A DNA stretch of 64,000 nt from NCBI RefSeq assembly GCF_008033385.1, contig NZ_VOGY01000005.1, forward strand, positions 186,001 through 250,000, in the 5' to 3' direction. The position numbers and the translations under genes were made by a program. The notes below the pieces were generated by a model, which saw nothing but the letters and a program-made list of their open reading frames with translations, searched no databases and was not told the origin of the DNA. Shown in pieces: positions 49,534-58,823 of this stretch; positions within the stretch are counted from its first letter, which is position 1; every line of letters starts with the position of its first letter. This stretch comes from Algibacter pacificus. GTDB lineage: Bacteria; Bacteroidota; Bacteroidia; Flavobacteriales; Flavobacteriaceae.

Positions 49534-52500
49534 TGTTCTTTCTCTTTTTGCGACCTGTATTTGTCTTTTTCTGAAATAACGCTTTAAATTTATTATAACT
49601 CATTGTAATTATAAAAGCAACACCTGTTTCTATAACTTGACCTTGCAGTGCTACTTGATAGTTGTTTTTTCGATATGTTCTTAGTTTATACCGACCATCT
49701 TTTGTAATTAAATAATCTATAGTAACATCTTCAGCAAGATTTGTAGTTTGTTCGTTTTTTAATTGTTCACCTTCTATACCAAAACTGCTTCCTACAGAAA
49801 CTTTTAAGCGGTCGTTTAACAATTGTTTTGAAAGCCCCACGTTTAGATCGGTTCTTTCTTGGCGTTCTCCTGTTGAGTAATTTTCTGTGGCTTCGAGGTC
49901 GAAATCTAGCTCGAAACCTGAAATTAAATCACCAGCTAAATTATTGAGCTGTTGGGATAAAATTTTACTAACACTTTGTTTGGCTAAAAAAGCACTACTT
50001 GTACTGCCTGTTTCACTTTCAAAGGGATTTTCTCCTATAAATCTATTTAATAACAAAAGTGCAAAAACCTGTTTGTTAAGGGCGTCTTCATCACGTCTTA
50101 TTTGTTCTAATTTTGCTTTGGTGGTATTAATTATTTCTGTCGAAATGTTGTTGTTTCCATCAGGTAGAATAATATCGAATGTAATTTGGGGTTGTAATAG
50201 TTCCCCTTTCATGATTAATTTCGTTTCAAAAGGGATTTTTTGTTTGTAAGTGTTTCTTGTTTCGGTAGTAACTCCAATTAATTGATCATCCACCAAATCT
50301 AGCGGCGCAGTTTTTACATTGTAAATAGCGTTTATATTTATGTTTGCCGTGGTGGGTTCTCCGGTCCATAGAATATAACTTCCCGATTCTATTTCAAATT
50401 TTCGCTTAATTAAATTAAAACTCATTTCATAAGCACCATCTGTAAACTCATATTTACCGGTTAAGGTTGTTTTTCCTGAGGGGTCGATACCACCAGTTAA
50501 ATCTGCTTCACCTTGAAGTTTTAAATAATCTCCATTTAATTGATCTATGATAATTGAAATTTCGGCCTCTTTATCTACGGTAATATTTACAGAGGCATCA
50601 ATACCTTTAATTTCCGTTTGCGTAATTTGTTTTGTAGGATCTTCCATGGATATTAATGTAGGCTGATCCTGATCTACAAACTCTACAATACCAGCTCTGT
50701 CTGCAATAGAAGGATCTTCTTGTGGCAGCACAATATTAAATTTTGTTTCCGCATTTATTTTAATGTTTCCATCTATAATTGGGTTGTTAAAAGTGCCTTT
50801 TATCCCTAAATTGTTGTCTAAAAAGAGTTCGCCATAGAATAAATCGTTGTCTTGGGCTTTAGAGTTAATAGCTCTAAAATTATTGGCAACTACATTTAAA
50901 TCGAATCCTAAATTAGTGTAATCTTTACTGTTTATCAATCCATTTATTTTTAATAGATTATCGTTTTCATCTTTTAATTTAAAGTTGTCAAAAATTATTT
51001 TGTTAGATTTAAAAGTAATAGCATCATTAATTAATTTGAATCTTGAATTTAAGGAGGTCACTACAAAACCAACCGCATTAAATTTTAGGTTACCAATAAC
51101 TTCGGGGTTTGAAGCTTTCCCTGTAACGCCTATTTTTCCACTTAAAAAACCAACACTTTCCTCTAAATTATTAAGGCTAAAAGGTTGTAAAGATTTCATT
51201 TTTAGTTTTTTAATATCGGCAGTAAAGTCTAAACTTTCTTTACTAATATTATAATCTCCATCAATATTTACTTGATTATCAAACCCGGTTAAAGCTAGCT
51301 TTGCCTTATATAAATTAGTGGTTTTATTATTAATTTCAATATTTATAGTGCCAACGGTGTCGTTTTTAATTTTGAAATTTTCAATAGCTACATCGGCACT
51401 AAATAAAGGGTTTGTGTTTATATTACTAATGGTGGTTTCTCCATTGATTGTGCCTCCAAAATCGAAATTAGATTTAACGATATTGGTTAATGATTTTAAT
51501 CTGAAATCTTTAAAATCGACAACAATTGGTGCGTTTGTTTGGTTGTTTTTTGATTGAATGGAGAAGGATTGTTTGTTGTTTTGGATACTAAAATTAGACA
51601 CTAAAATATCTTGTCCTTTTAAACGAATTAAATTATCGTTATCAATAGTCCACTTGCTATAATTAAGAATCAGTTTATCCGCATTAAAATTAATAATAGA
51701 AGCGCCTAAACTGTCTTTAACCGTTCCGGAAATCAAATAAGCCTCTTTGTTTTTTAAATCTTTTATATTGAGTTCATAATCAATAATATGATCCTTTAAT
51801 TGCCCTGAAATATTTGTCTTTGGAATTGAAAATTGTGGGTTTTTAAGGCTTCCTAAAGAGAGGTTGTATGTTAAAGTGTTATCGCGCGTATTTATGGTTA
51901 ATCCTCCGTTTGAAATTTCATTATTTGCATAATTTAAACTTGGAATTGAGACGTTCACGTTTAAAGAATCATTAACCGAATAATAGGCGCCACTAAGTTT
52001 AATTTCTGATAGATTTTTAAGATTGGGAATTAATTGCTGAATTACTGGATCATTGTTTAAAATAAAGTCAAAATCCAATTGCTGTGGCTCGCTATTTTTG
52101 GCGTATGCGGTGTTTGTTTTGTAATATTTTGAAACAGAGTTTATTAGTTGGTTGCTTAGTGAAGAAAGTTTATAATTTCCCGTAATTTTTCCGTTTGCAA
52201 ATTGAGATTTTAGTGTGATGGAATCTTTTTCTGTTCTAGAACCGGCATTAATAGTAATGGTTTCTATCGGGAATTGTTCATCTTTTAAGGCAACTAAAAA
52301 ATTAGAAGCTTCTATAGTTCCGTTTAAATTATCTGGATTTAAATTGTTGAAATTAGCCGAAACCGTACCGCGCATTTTTAAAGAATCGGTATAAAAATTG
52401 AGTTTATTTACATCAACAATTTCTATGTTTAACTTAGCGTTTAGTGTTGGTTTTATAGAATCTAAAGCGCCTTTTGCATCAAGATTAAACGTTAAATTGG

Positions 52501-54505
52501 GATCTTTAGAGTGAGCATTGGCTTTATATAATCCATTTTCAAAGGTGCCGTTAATTCCAATATTTTTATAATCGTAGTTGTTCAAATTGGTTTTAACAAT
52601 GGTTGATTTTAAAGTAGCTATAGCGGTTGCAGGGTTTAAACTAGTTCCGTTTATATCAGCGTTTGCAGTAATTTTACCCAGTTGGTTGTTTTTTATAAGT
52701 TGTCCAACATCAAAGTTTTCTAAACTCGCATTTACTTTATAGGTTTCGTTGTTTTTAATGGCGCTATTAAAAGTGGCATTGACGAGTGCATTACCAAGAG
52801 AACTTTTGAAAGCTAAATCTGTTTTAAAAGCATTGATACCTCCTTTTAAAGTTCCTTTAATGTTAAAGGTTTCGGGTAGTTGAATGGTTTCAGGAATGGT
52901 GTTTTTAGGTGTGAAAGCATAAATACTCTTTGCTGTACTTTCAAAGTTTAAAACGGTAAGATTAAAAACACTACTATCTATATCTGGCAAACCTTTAATT
53001 GTGCCATGCATAGCTATTTTAGTCGAAGCCATAATGCGCGCTTTAAAAGTTTCAATATTTAAGTTGCTTAGCTTTCCTTTTAATTTAGCATTAAAATTAA
53101 CAATGGTATTGGGCTTGTTTTTAAAAATGGGGTTGGCACTAAGTTGAGGAGCGAGCAACATAACATCTTTAAAACTAAGTTTGCTGTTTAGTAAGTTAAC
53201 GTTAATACCTACATTTTCTGGGTTTTTACTTATCGATTCTATAGAAGAATAACTTACCGAAATAGCATTTTGTATTGTTGTTTGAGGCGTTTTTAAATAC
53301 AGGTTTTTAAGAGAAACTCCGGTAGTTGTGTAATTAAATTTGGTGGTAAACGCGTCTAACTGTAAGCCGCTTTTTTCTTTAAAAGTAAGTGCCTTTATGT
53401 TTCCGCTGTAGGTATTTTTATGGATTGCAAAAGTATCTCCTTTAAAAGCAAGATCTTTAAAATCTAAATGATTAAAGTCCATGCCTTTTTTAGTTTCAAT
53501 GTTATTGTTATTATCAAAAGCAAAATTAAGGTCGGTTATATTTATTGCGTTAACATCTATTTTCCAGGGTAAACCTGAAGAGTTTTTAGAGGTCTCCGTT
53601 TCTATTTCGGTTTCTACTTTTTCCGATTTTGTTAAAGTAATTTGTCCGTTTGTATTATTTAATTCTATAGCATTTAAAGCTACAAGTTGTTGCTCTAAAT
53701 CGATAGTGTTTACAGTAGTTTTTAAATTTTTAAACTGAATTTTAGCGTCTAGATTTGAAATAGCATCTTTATAATTTATATCAATATTTTCAAGATTAAT
53801 ATTTTTTAAATTAAGTTTTAAAGCATTTGGTTTAGTGTCGTTTTTAACAGTTGTTACTGCTGTTTTTGAAGCTTCTACAAAACCTTGATTTAAGTTTAAT
53901 TTTAACCCATTTAAATTAATATCGGGAACATTAAACGCTAAATGATCTAGATTAAATGTGCTTATAGTGGTGTCAAAATGATTTATAAATAAATGAACAT
54001 TGTTGTTTGAAATCGCATCTGCGTATCTAAATTTTATGGTATTTAGTTCTATTTTTTTAATAGAAATCTGCATGCTTTCTTCATCTCCTTTTTTAGTATT
54101 AGACTTTGGAGTTTCAAAAGCATTAATAATGTAATCAAAATTATAAACGGAGTCTTTGTTTACCTGAATATTTGCTGTAAAATCTTCTAAGTAAATAGAA
54201 TTAATCTCGGCTTTATTCTTTAGTAATTGCAATAAATCAACATCAACTTTTAAAGTTTTTCCTGCAAGCAAAGTGTCTTTAGCTTGATCCTCAAAGTAAA
54301 AATCCCGAAGAATAATTTTTTTTGGTAATCCAATTTCTATAGTGCCAATTTCAACTTTAGTATTTATTTTTTTTTGTAAATAAAACACCGTTTTGTGCTT
54401 TACGACGTTTTGAATAAAGGGAATTTGTAAAGTAAGCACTATTAATAAAAAAAGTGCTACAAATGCGACTATTATCTTTAAAAAAAACTTAGCTACTTTT
54501 TTCAA
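49523..54505 (-). CDS. tamB: Translocation and assembly module protein TamB
   Basis: 1660 residues: one N-terminal membrane helix (about 7-28), a very long beta-rich periplasmic region of repeated AsmA/TamB-like strands, and a C-terminal TamB (DUF490) domain from about 1200 on (GELFLDNNLGIKGTFNNPII, then EGEQLKNEQTTNLAEDVTID near the end). A Lys-rich tail, KKTNTGRKKRKNNEN, closes it. TamB-type proteins form hydrophobic grooves that span the periplasm and bring lipids to the outer membrane, with TamA/TamL as partner. Confidence 0.9.
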   Translation of the reverse strand: MKKVAKFFLKIIVAFVALFLLIVLTLQIPFIQNVVKHKTVFYLQKKINTKVEIGTIEIGLPKKIILRDFYFEDQAKDTLLAGKTLKVDVDLLQLLKNKAEINSIYLEDFTANIQVNKDSVYNFDYIINAFETPKSNTKKGDEESMQISIKKIELNTIKFRYADAISNNNVHLFINHFDTTISTFNLDHLAFNVPDINLNGLKLNLNQGFVEASKTAVTTVKNDTKPNALKLNLKNINLENIDINYKDAISNLDAKIQFKNLKTTVNTIDLEQQLVALNAIELNNTNGQITLTKSEKVETEIETETSKNSSGLPWKIDVNAINITDLNFAFDNNNNIETKKGMDFNHLDFKDLAFKGDTFAIHKNTYSGNIKALTFKEKSGLQLDAFTTKFNYTTTGVSLKNLYLKTPQTTIQNAISVSYSSIESISKNPENVGINVNLLNSKLSFKDVMLLAPQLSANPIFKNKPNTIVNFNAKLKGKLSNLNIETFKARIMASTKIAMHGTIKGLPDIDSSVFNLTVLNFESTAKSIYAFTPKNTIPETIQLPETFNIKGTLKGGINAFKTDLAFKSSLGNALVNATFNSAIKNNETYKVNASLENFDVGQLIKNNQLGKITANADINGTSLNPATAIATLKSTIVKTNLNNYDYKNIGINGTFENGLYKANAHSKDPNLTFNLDAKGALDSIKPTLNAKLNIEIVDVNKLNFYTDSLKMRGTVSANFNNLNPDNLNGTIEASNFLVALKDEQFPIETITINAGSRTEKDSITLKSQFANGKITGNYKLSSLSNQLINSVSKYYKTNTAYAKNSEPQQLDFDFILNNDPVIQQLIPNLKNLSEIKLSGAYYSVNDSLNVNVSIPSLNYANNEISNGGLTINTRDNTLTYNLSLGSLKNPQFSIPKTNISGQLKDHIIDYELNIKDLKNKEAYLISGTVKDSLGASIINFNADKLILNYSKWTIDNDNLIRLKGQDILVSNFSIQNNKQSFSIQSKNNQTNAPIVVDFKDFRLKSLTNIVKSNFDFGGTINGETTISNINTNPLFSADVAIENFKIKNDTVGTINIEINNKTTNLYKAKLALTGFDNQVNIDGDYNISKESLDFTADIKKLKMKSLQPFSLNNLEESVGFLSGKIGVTGKASNPEVIGNLKFNAVGFVVTSLNSRFKLINDAITFKSNKIIFDNFKLKDENDNLLKINGLINSKDYTNLGFDLNVVANNFRAINSKAQDNDLFYGELFLDNNLGIKGTFNNPIIDGNIKINAETKFNIVLPQEDPSIADRAGIVEFVDQDQPTLISMEDPTKQITQTEIKGIDASVNITVDKEAEISIIIDQLNGDYLKLQGEADLTGGIDPSGKTTLTGKYEFTDGAYEMSFNLIKRKFEIESGSYILWTGEPTTANININAIYNVKTAPLDLVDDQLIGVTTETRNTYKQKIPFETKLIMKGELLQPQITFDIILPDGNNNISTEIINTTKAKLEQIRRDEDALNKQVFALLLLNRFIGENPFESETGSTSSAFLAKQSVSKILSQQLNNLAGDLISGFELDFDLEATENYSTGERQERTDLNVGLSKQLLNDRLKVSVGSSFGIEGEQLKNEQTTNLAEDVTIDYLITKDGRYKLRTYRKNNYQVALQGQVIETGVAFIITMSYNKFKALFQKKTNTGRKKRKNNEN

Positions 54506-54822
54506 ATTACGGTTTTATAGTTAGTTATAATTTATTTTAAAATAATACCTCTATGATACTTCGGTGTATCAAATTAAGGTTTTTTTTAAAATTAAAAACG
54601 GACTTAATAGGTTTACAAAGATATTTTAAACCCTATTTATAATGTTATATAATTAGAGGGTTTTCTTTTAATATTATAAGATTTTTATTTGTGTTAACTA
54701 TAACTTTTTTAGCGTTAATGCATGGTGTTTAAAATAATTACTATTGTAAGTAGTAGTATACAAGTATTATAAAATTTGTTTACTAAATAAACCGAATTAT
54801 TAATTTAAAAATAAAAAATGTA
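54506..54822. other. AT-rich intergenic region between tamB and a small gene
   Basis: This 317-bp gap separates the divergent tamB and the small frame at 54823, so it must hold promoters for both directions. No full TAnnTTTG box, tRNA or clear hairpin was seen. Confidence 0.4.
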
Positions 54823-54963
54823 ATGGGAGAAATTGAAAAAAACAGAAAATTTAAAAGACAAGTTGAACAGAAAAACCCTAGTAATCCTAAAATAAATAAC
54901 ACCAAAGTAGATGAATTCGATCTAGATAATAGCACGATTAAGGAGCAACAAAGTAAAAAATAA
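54823..54963 (+). CDS. Possible small hydrophilic protein
   Basis: A 46-codon frame encodes a charged, probably disordered peptide (MGEIEKNRKFKRQVEQKNPS at the start). It has purine-rich sequence upstream but no recognised family. It precedes the stress-gene cluster on the same strand. Confidence 0.4.
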   Translation: MGEIEKNRKFKRQVEQKNPSNPKINNTKVDEFDLDNSTIKEQQSKK

Positions 54964-55184
54964 TTTTGTAATTTTTATCTTATTCTTTAAGACTCTCTTG
55001 TTGAGAATTTTTTTTAAATGCGAGGCGCGTTAATCGATATGTAACAATGGATGGAATACGTTAGGTTTTTAGTCCAAATTATTTCGTGTAGAACGCTATA
55101 AAATAATGTTTTAGCGTCAGCTATTTACAGCAATCAGCATCATAACTTTAAAATAAGCTTAATTAAAAAATATAACATTCAAGT

Positions 55185-55679
55185 ATGAAAACATTGGACG
55201 ATTTATTTAAACATCAAATAAAAGATTTATTTAGTGCAGAAACGCAATTAATTTCTGCGCTTCCGTTTATAGCCGATAACGTTAACAATAAGAAATTAAC
55301 AAAAGTCTTTGAGGATCAGTTAATAGAATCTAAAAAACAAAAAAGTAGATTGGAAACCATTTGTAGGGAGATTAATGTATCTCCATCTGGTAAAAATAGT
55401 TATGCCGTAAAAGAAATTATAAAAGACATAAAAAAGCTAACAAAAAAAGCAGCAAACCACGAAGTTTTAGATGTTGGAATAATAGCAAAAGTACAACGTA
55501 TAGAGCATTATGAAATAGCAGGTTATGGAACAGCTATTAGATTTGCAAAAGAATTAGGCCACACAGAAATTGCCGATAAATTGCAAGAAACCTTAAGAGA
55601 AGTCTATGATGTGGATAATATTTTAAACGAAATAGCAGAGGATAGAATTAATAGAAAGGCTATAGAAAATCTAACATGA
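55185..55679 (+). CDS. DUF892 (YciE/YciF) ferritin-like protein
   Basis: 164 residues, all helical, starting MKTLDDLFKHQIKDLFSAET, the usual YciF start. Carboxylate and His positions of a ferritin-like di-iron site appear as E in LFSAETQLI, E in QLIESKKQ, RIEHYEIAGYGTAI (Glu and His), and REVYDVDNILNEIAE. These proteins are induced by osmotic, oxidative or general stress in many bacteria. A TGTAACA box lies at about 55040, 145 bp upstream. Confidence 0.88.
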   Translation: MKTLDDLFKHQIKDLFSAETQLISALPFIADNVNNKKLTKVFEDQLIESKKQKSRLETICREINVSPSGKNSYAVKEIIKDIKKLTKKAANHEVLDVGIIAKVQRIEHYEIAGYGTAIRFAKELGHTEIADKLQETLREVYDVDNILNEIAEDRINRKAIENLT

Positions 55680-55844
55680 CCACATTGTAGCATCTATTTG
55701 ATAAAATCTAAAAATATTTTTTAAGTCAATCTTTTCACGCATTGAATTAACCAGAACATTATAAATTTATCAATTTTGGAGTGTAAGGATTTGTAAAACA
55801 GTTCCTTTCAATAAAATAACATGAACCTTTAAAAACTTAAAACA

Positions 55845-56177
55845 ATGAATAACAACACATCAAACACCATTTTCGGAATTTTTGCAGGAGCTATTGCAGG
55901 AGCAGCTTTAGGTATTTTATATGCGCCAGATAAAGGGGCCAACACGAGAAAAAAGATAGCAACTGGAGCTGTAGAAGCTAAAGACAATTTAGTAGAAAAA
56001 GCTTCTGAAATAAAAGATACTGTAGTCAATTCTGCTCATAGTAAAAAAGTAACATTAGACGAGCAAGTAGAATCTATTGTTTCAGATGTAAGTCACAAAA
56101 CAGAAGATGTAATAAGTACCTTAGAAAATAAATTAGCAGATTTAAAAAAACAAAATAAAAAATATCAAAAAGCCTAA
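55845..56177 (+). CDS. YtxH-domain protein
   Basis: 110 residues. A Gly/Ala-rich hydrophobic helix (GIFAGAIAGAALGILYAPDK) opens the YtxH domain, followed by TRKKIATGAVEAKDNLVEKA and an amphipathic coiled tail. Such proteins are general-stress membrane-linked proteins of unknown mechanism. The stop overlaps the start of the next gene by one base, so they are cotranscribed. Confidence 0.85.
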   Translation: MNNNTSNTIFGIFAGAIAGAALGILYAPDKGANTRKKIATGAVEAKDNLVEKASEIKDTVVNSAHSKKVTLDEQVESIVSDVSHKTEDVISTLENKLADLKKQNKKYQKA

Positions 56178-56524
56178 TGAATATTTTTGAATCCATAAAT
56201 AAATCAACATCGAATGCTATTAAATCTAGTGAGAACTATATTAAAAGTACAGAGGAATATTTAAAGCTTAAAATATTTCAGCAACTAGCGCTTTCTTTTA
56301 GTGTATTAATTAAACTAGCGCTGGTTGGTGGATTTATTTTTTTAGGATTTATTTTCTTAGCTATTGCTGGAGCTATTGCCTTGGGGGAACTCTTAAATAG
56401 TATGTCTTTAGGGCTCTTGATAGTAGGAGGCTTGTTGTTATTAATTGGTGTTATAACTTATGCTTTTAGGAAGTATGTGGATAAAAAAATATTGAGAAAA
56501 ATGTCTAAATCGTTTTTCGATTAA
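56177..56524 (+). CDS. Holin-family-like (DUF1469 type) membrane protein
   Basis: 115 residues: an amphipathic start (SSENYIKSTEEYLKLKIFQQ), two adjacent hydrophobic helices (about 47-68 and 77-96) and a basic end. The pattern is that of the actinobacterial-type phage holin III/DUF1469 proteins often found next to YtxH genes; despite the name it is not evidence of a prophage. It is probably an envelope-stress membrane protein. Confidence 0.7.
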   Translation: MNIFESINKSTSNAIKSSENYIKSTEEYLKLKIFQQLALSFSVLIKLALVGGFIFLGFIFLAIAGAIALGELLNSMSLGLLIVGGLLLLIGVITYAFRKYVDKKILRKMSKSFFD

Positions 56525-56538
56525 CAAAATTAAAAACA

Positions 56539-56742
56539 ATGAGAACTTATAATTCTTTTACAGAAATAGAACTTGAAATAAAACGATTAAGCCTTGAGCG
56601 TAAAATAGCATATGAAGAAATTAAACACTCTGCCCACTCCGCCCAAGAGAGCCTAACACCTAATAATTGGATAATGCCAGCGGTGGACGCCTTTAAAAGG
56701 TTTGGAATACTCTTTTTACTTAAAAAAATTTTTAAAAAATAA
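56539..56742 (+). CDS. Small stress-cluster protein (possibly DUF6327)
   Basis: 67 residues with an amphipathic helix (FTEIELEIKRLSLERKIAYE) and a hydrophobic, basic C-terminal helix (FGILFLLKKIFKK). It starts 14 bp after the holin-like gene, so it belongs to the same operon. Resemblance to DUF6327 is from memory and uncertain. Confidence 0.6.
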   Translation: MRTYNSFTEIELEIKRLSLERKIAYEEIKHSAHSAQESLTPNNWIMPAVDAFKRFGILFLLKKIFKK

Positions 56743-56855
56743 GGTAAAAAGCAGAGGTTTGAATCATATCCATATTATTGGGATTTAAACTTAAAAAATG
56801 TTTAGGATTAAAAAAGTGAACAAAAGTTATAATAAATAAATGAAACCCAATACTA

Positions 56856-57182
56856 ATGAAAAAAAGTGAAAAATACTATATAGACCAATATCAAAGCAAA
56901 GGATATACATCAAGTTTTCAAGTTAAAGATGAAAAGTTGATAGATTTAAACTCTAAAAAAGGGTTTTCTCCAAATGCAATTTCTATTGTTGCAGAGCATA
57001 GATTTGAAGGTATGACAAACCCTTCAGACATGTCTATTTTATACGTTATTGAAGCTGGCAACCATTCTAAAGGTACGGTTTTAGTGCCCTACGGTCCCGC
57101 AAACGTAACAGCCGTAGCAGAGTTTTTTACAAAAGTACCTAAAGCACAAAGTTCTAACGCAGAGAATATTAATAATAAATAA
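56856..57182 (+). CDS. Small conserved protein of the stress cluster
   Basis: 108 residues. The patterns QYQSKGYTSSFQVKDEKLID, EHRFEGMTNPSDMSILYVIE and KGTVLVPYGP match a small Bacteroidetes family that is sometimes mislabelled phosphoribosylpyrophosphate synthetase. It is far too short for that enzyme and has no PRPP-binding loop. Its function is unknown. Confidence 0.65.
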   Translation: MKKSEKYYIDQYQSKGYTSSFQVKDEKLIDLNSKKGFSPNAISIVAEHRFEGMTNPSDMSILYVIEAGNHSKGTVLVPYGPANVTAVAEFFTKVPKAQSSNAENINNK

Positions 57183-57222
57183 AAATGGCGTAACTTACAA
57201 TTCTAGTTTTTAACTAAAACTT

Positions 57223-58644
57223 ATGCTAACTATTTTTATTGCAATTTATATCATTACTGTATTAGCTACAGTAGTTAGCATAGTATTATACGGTTCGGAT
57301 CCTTCACGATCTTTAGGCTGGATACTAGTTGTAGTTTTTATACCTTATGCAGGGGGTATCTCTTATTTGCTATTTGGTATTAACCGACGAGAGTTTAAAA
57401 TATTTACCTTAAAACGTATTTTAGAACGCCGGTTATATGACCAGAAATTTTTAAAACAGAATTCTATCGATAACAAAGTGGTTTTTAAATCTTCTAAAAA
57501 AACAAAACTAGCTTTATTACTCGAAAAAACCTCTCAATTTCCAGTAGTCGAAGGTAATGCTATTACCATTTTAAATAGTGGCGCAAACACTTATAAAACT
57601 ATTTTTGATAAGTTAGAACTTGCTAAAAAGTTTATCCATATCCAATTTTACATACTAGAAGAAGGTGTTATTTTAGATAGATTATACGATATCTTTAAAC
57701 GTAAAAAAGAAGAAGGTGTCGAAATTAGAATAATTTATGACGCCCTTGGTAGTTTTTGGTTAAAGCGAAAAATAATTAAAAGGTTTAAAGCTTTAGGGAT
57801 AGAGGTTTTTCCTGTAATGCCTTTAAAGTTTGGAACTATTCTTTTTTCAATTAATTTTAGAAATCATCGAAAAATAATAATTATAGATGGTAAAATTGGT
57901 TTTACCGGAGGTGTAAATATTAGTGATAAATATATTAGTTCTCAACCAGAACTTGGGATTTGGGATGATAAGCACATTTGTATAGAAGGTCCTGCCGTAG
58001 ATAGTTTACATAAGGTGTTTATAAAAGATTATTATTTTGCTTCCAATAGTGAACATTTATTTCAAGATAAATACCATCCAAAAATTAAAAAATCAGGACA
58101 CGCCAAAACTCAAATTGTTGCTAGCGAACCCGATTTTGATCACGCTACTATTTTATACCAATACCTAAGTTTAATTAACATTGCCAATACTTATATTTAT
58201 ATTGCAAACCCGTATTTTATGCCTAGTAAACCTTTGCTAGAAGGGATAAAAATAGCTGCTTTAGGGGGTGTTAAAATAAAATTATTAGTCCCAGAAAAAT
58301 CAGATTCCGTATTAGCAGCATATAGTATGCAATCTTATTTTAAAGAACTGTTAGAAGTCGGTATAGAAATTTACAAAAGCAGTAATTTTTTACACAGTAA
58401 AATTATTATAGTAGATAATGAAATTGTTTCTATAGGTTCTGGTAATTTTGACTACAGAAGTTTTGAACAAAATTTTGAGACCAACGCTCTTATTTACGAT
58501 AAAGAAGTCGCCATAAAAGCTTCTAATAGTTTCTTAAAAAATTGCGAAAAAGGCAATTTACTTACTTTAGAGGCACACAACGCTCGTCTGTTTTACAATA
58601 AATTTTTAGAAGGATTAGCAAGGCTTTTTACGCCTTTACTGTAA
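57223..58644 (+). CDS. cls: Cardiolipin synthase
   Basis: 473 residues. Two N-terminal membrane helices (about 2-20 and 33-50) are followed by two phospholipase-D domains with HKD-type motifs: FRNHRKIIIIDGKIGFTGG (His about 216) and FLHSKIIIVDNEIVSIGSG (His about 391). In the first motif the order is HRK, as usual for this family. The enzyme joins two phosphatidylglycerol molecules into cardiolipin at the inner membrane. A small hairpin (CGCTATTTAAATAGTG) and T-rich tail directly after the stop may be its terminator. Confidence 0.92.
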   Translation: MLTIFIAIYIITVLATVVSIVLYGSDPSRSLGWILVVVFIPYAGGISYLLFGINRREFKIFTLKRILERRLYDQKFLKQNSIDNKVVFKSSKKTKLALLLEKTSQFPVVEGNAITILNSGANTYKTIFDKLELAKKFIHIQFYILEEGVILDRLYDIFKRKKEEGVEIRIIYDALGSFWLKRKIIKRFKALGIEVFPVMPLKFGTILFSINFRNHRKIIIIDGKIGFTGGVNISDKYISSQPELGIWDDKHICIEGPAVDSLHKVFIKDYYFASNSEHLFQDKYHPKIKKSGHAKTQIVASEPDFDHATILYQYLSLINIANTYIYIANPYFMPSKPLLEGIKIAALGGVKIKLLVPEKSDSVLAAYSMQSYFKELLEVGIEIYKSSNFLHSKIIIVDNEIVSIGSGNFDYRSFEQNFETNALIYDKEVAIKASNSFLKNCEKGNLLTLEAHNARLFYNKFLEGLARLFTPLL

Positions 58645-58823
58645 TCGCTATTTAAATAGTGTTTTATTTGAGTTAATAAAGCACGTGTTGCAGCACAATG
58701 GTAACCCTTAAAATATTTATTTTTATATATATCTAAGGATTTGGATAGATAAGATAAACCATTGAATTAAAACCAATGATTCATCTCTACAACATAACTT
58801 TATAAGTTTTAAAATACGACAAT

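Noticed and set aside
49887-50249. Plus-strand open frame inside tamB
   Set aside because: It is antisense to a conserved TamB domain and its product is low-complexity, as expected for a shadow frame.
56177-56524. Holin-like gene as evidence of a prophage
   Set aside because: No phage structural, lysis or integrase genes are nearby; it is part of a stress operon with YtxH.
56856-57182. Phosphoribosylpyrophosphate synthetase
   Set aside because: The protein is 108 residues, about a third of the enzyme, and lacks the PRPP-binding loop; the label is a known misnomer for this small family.
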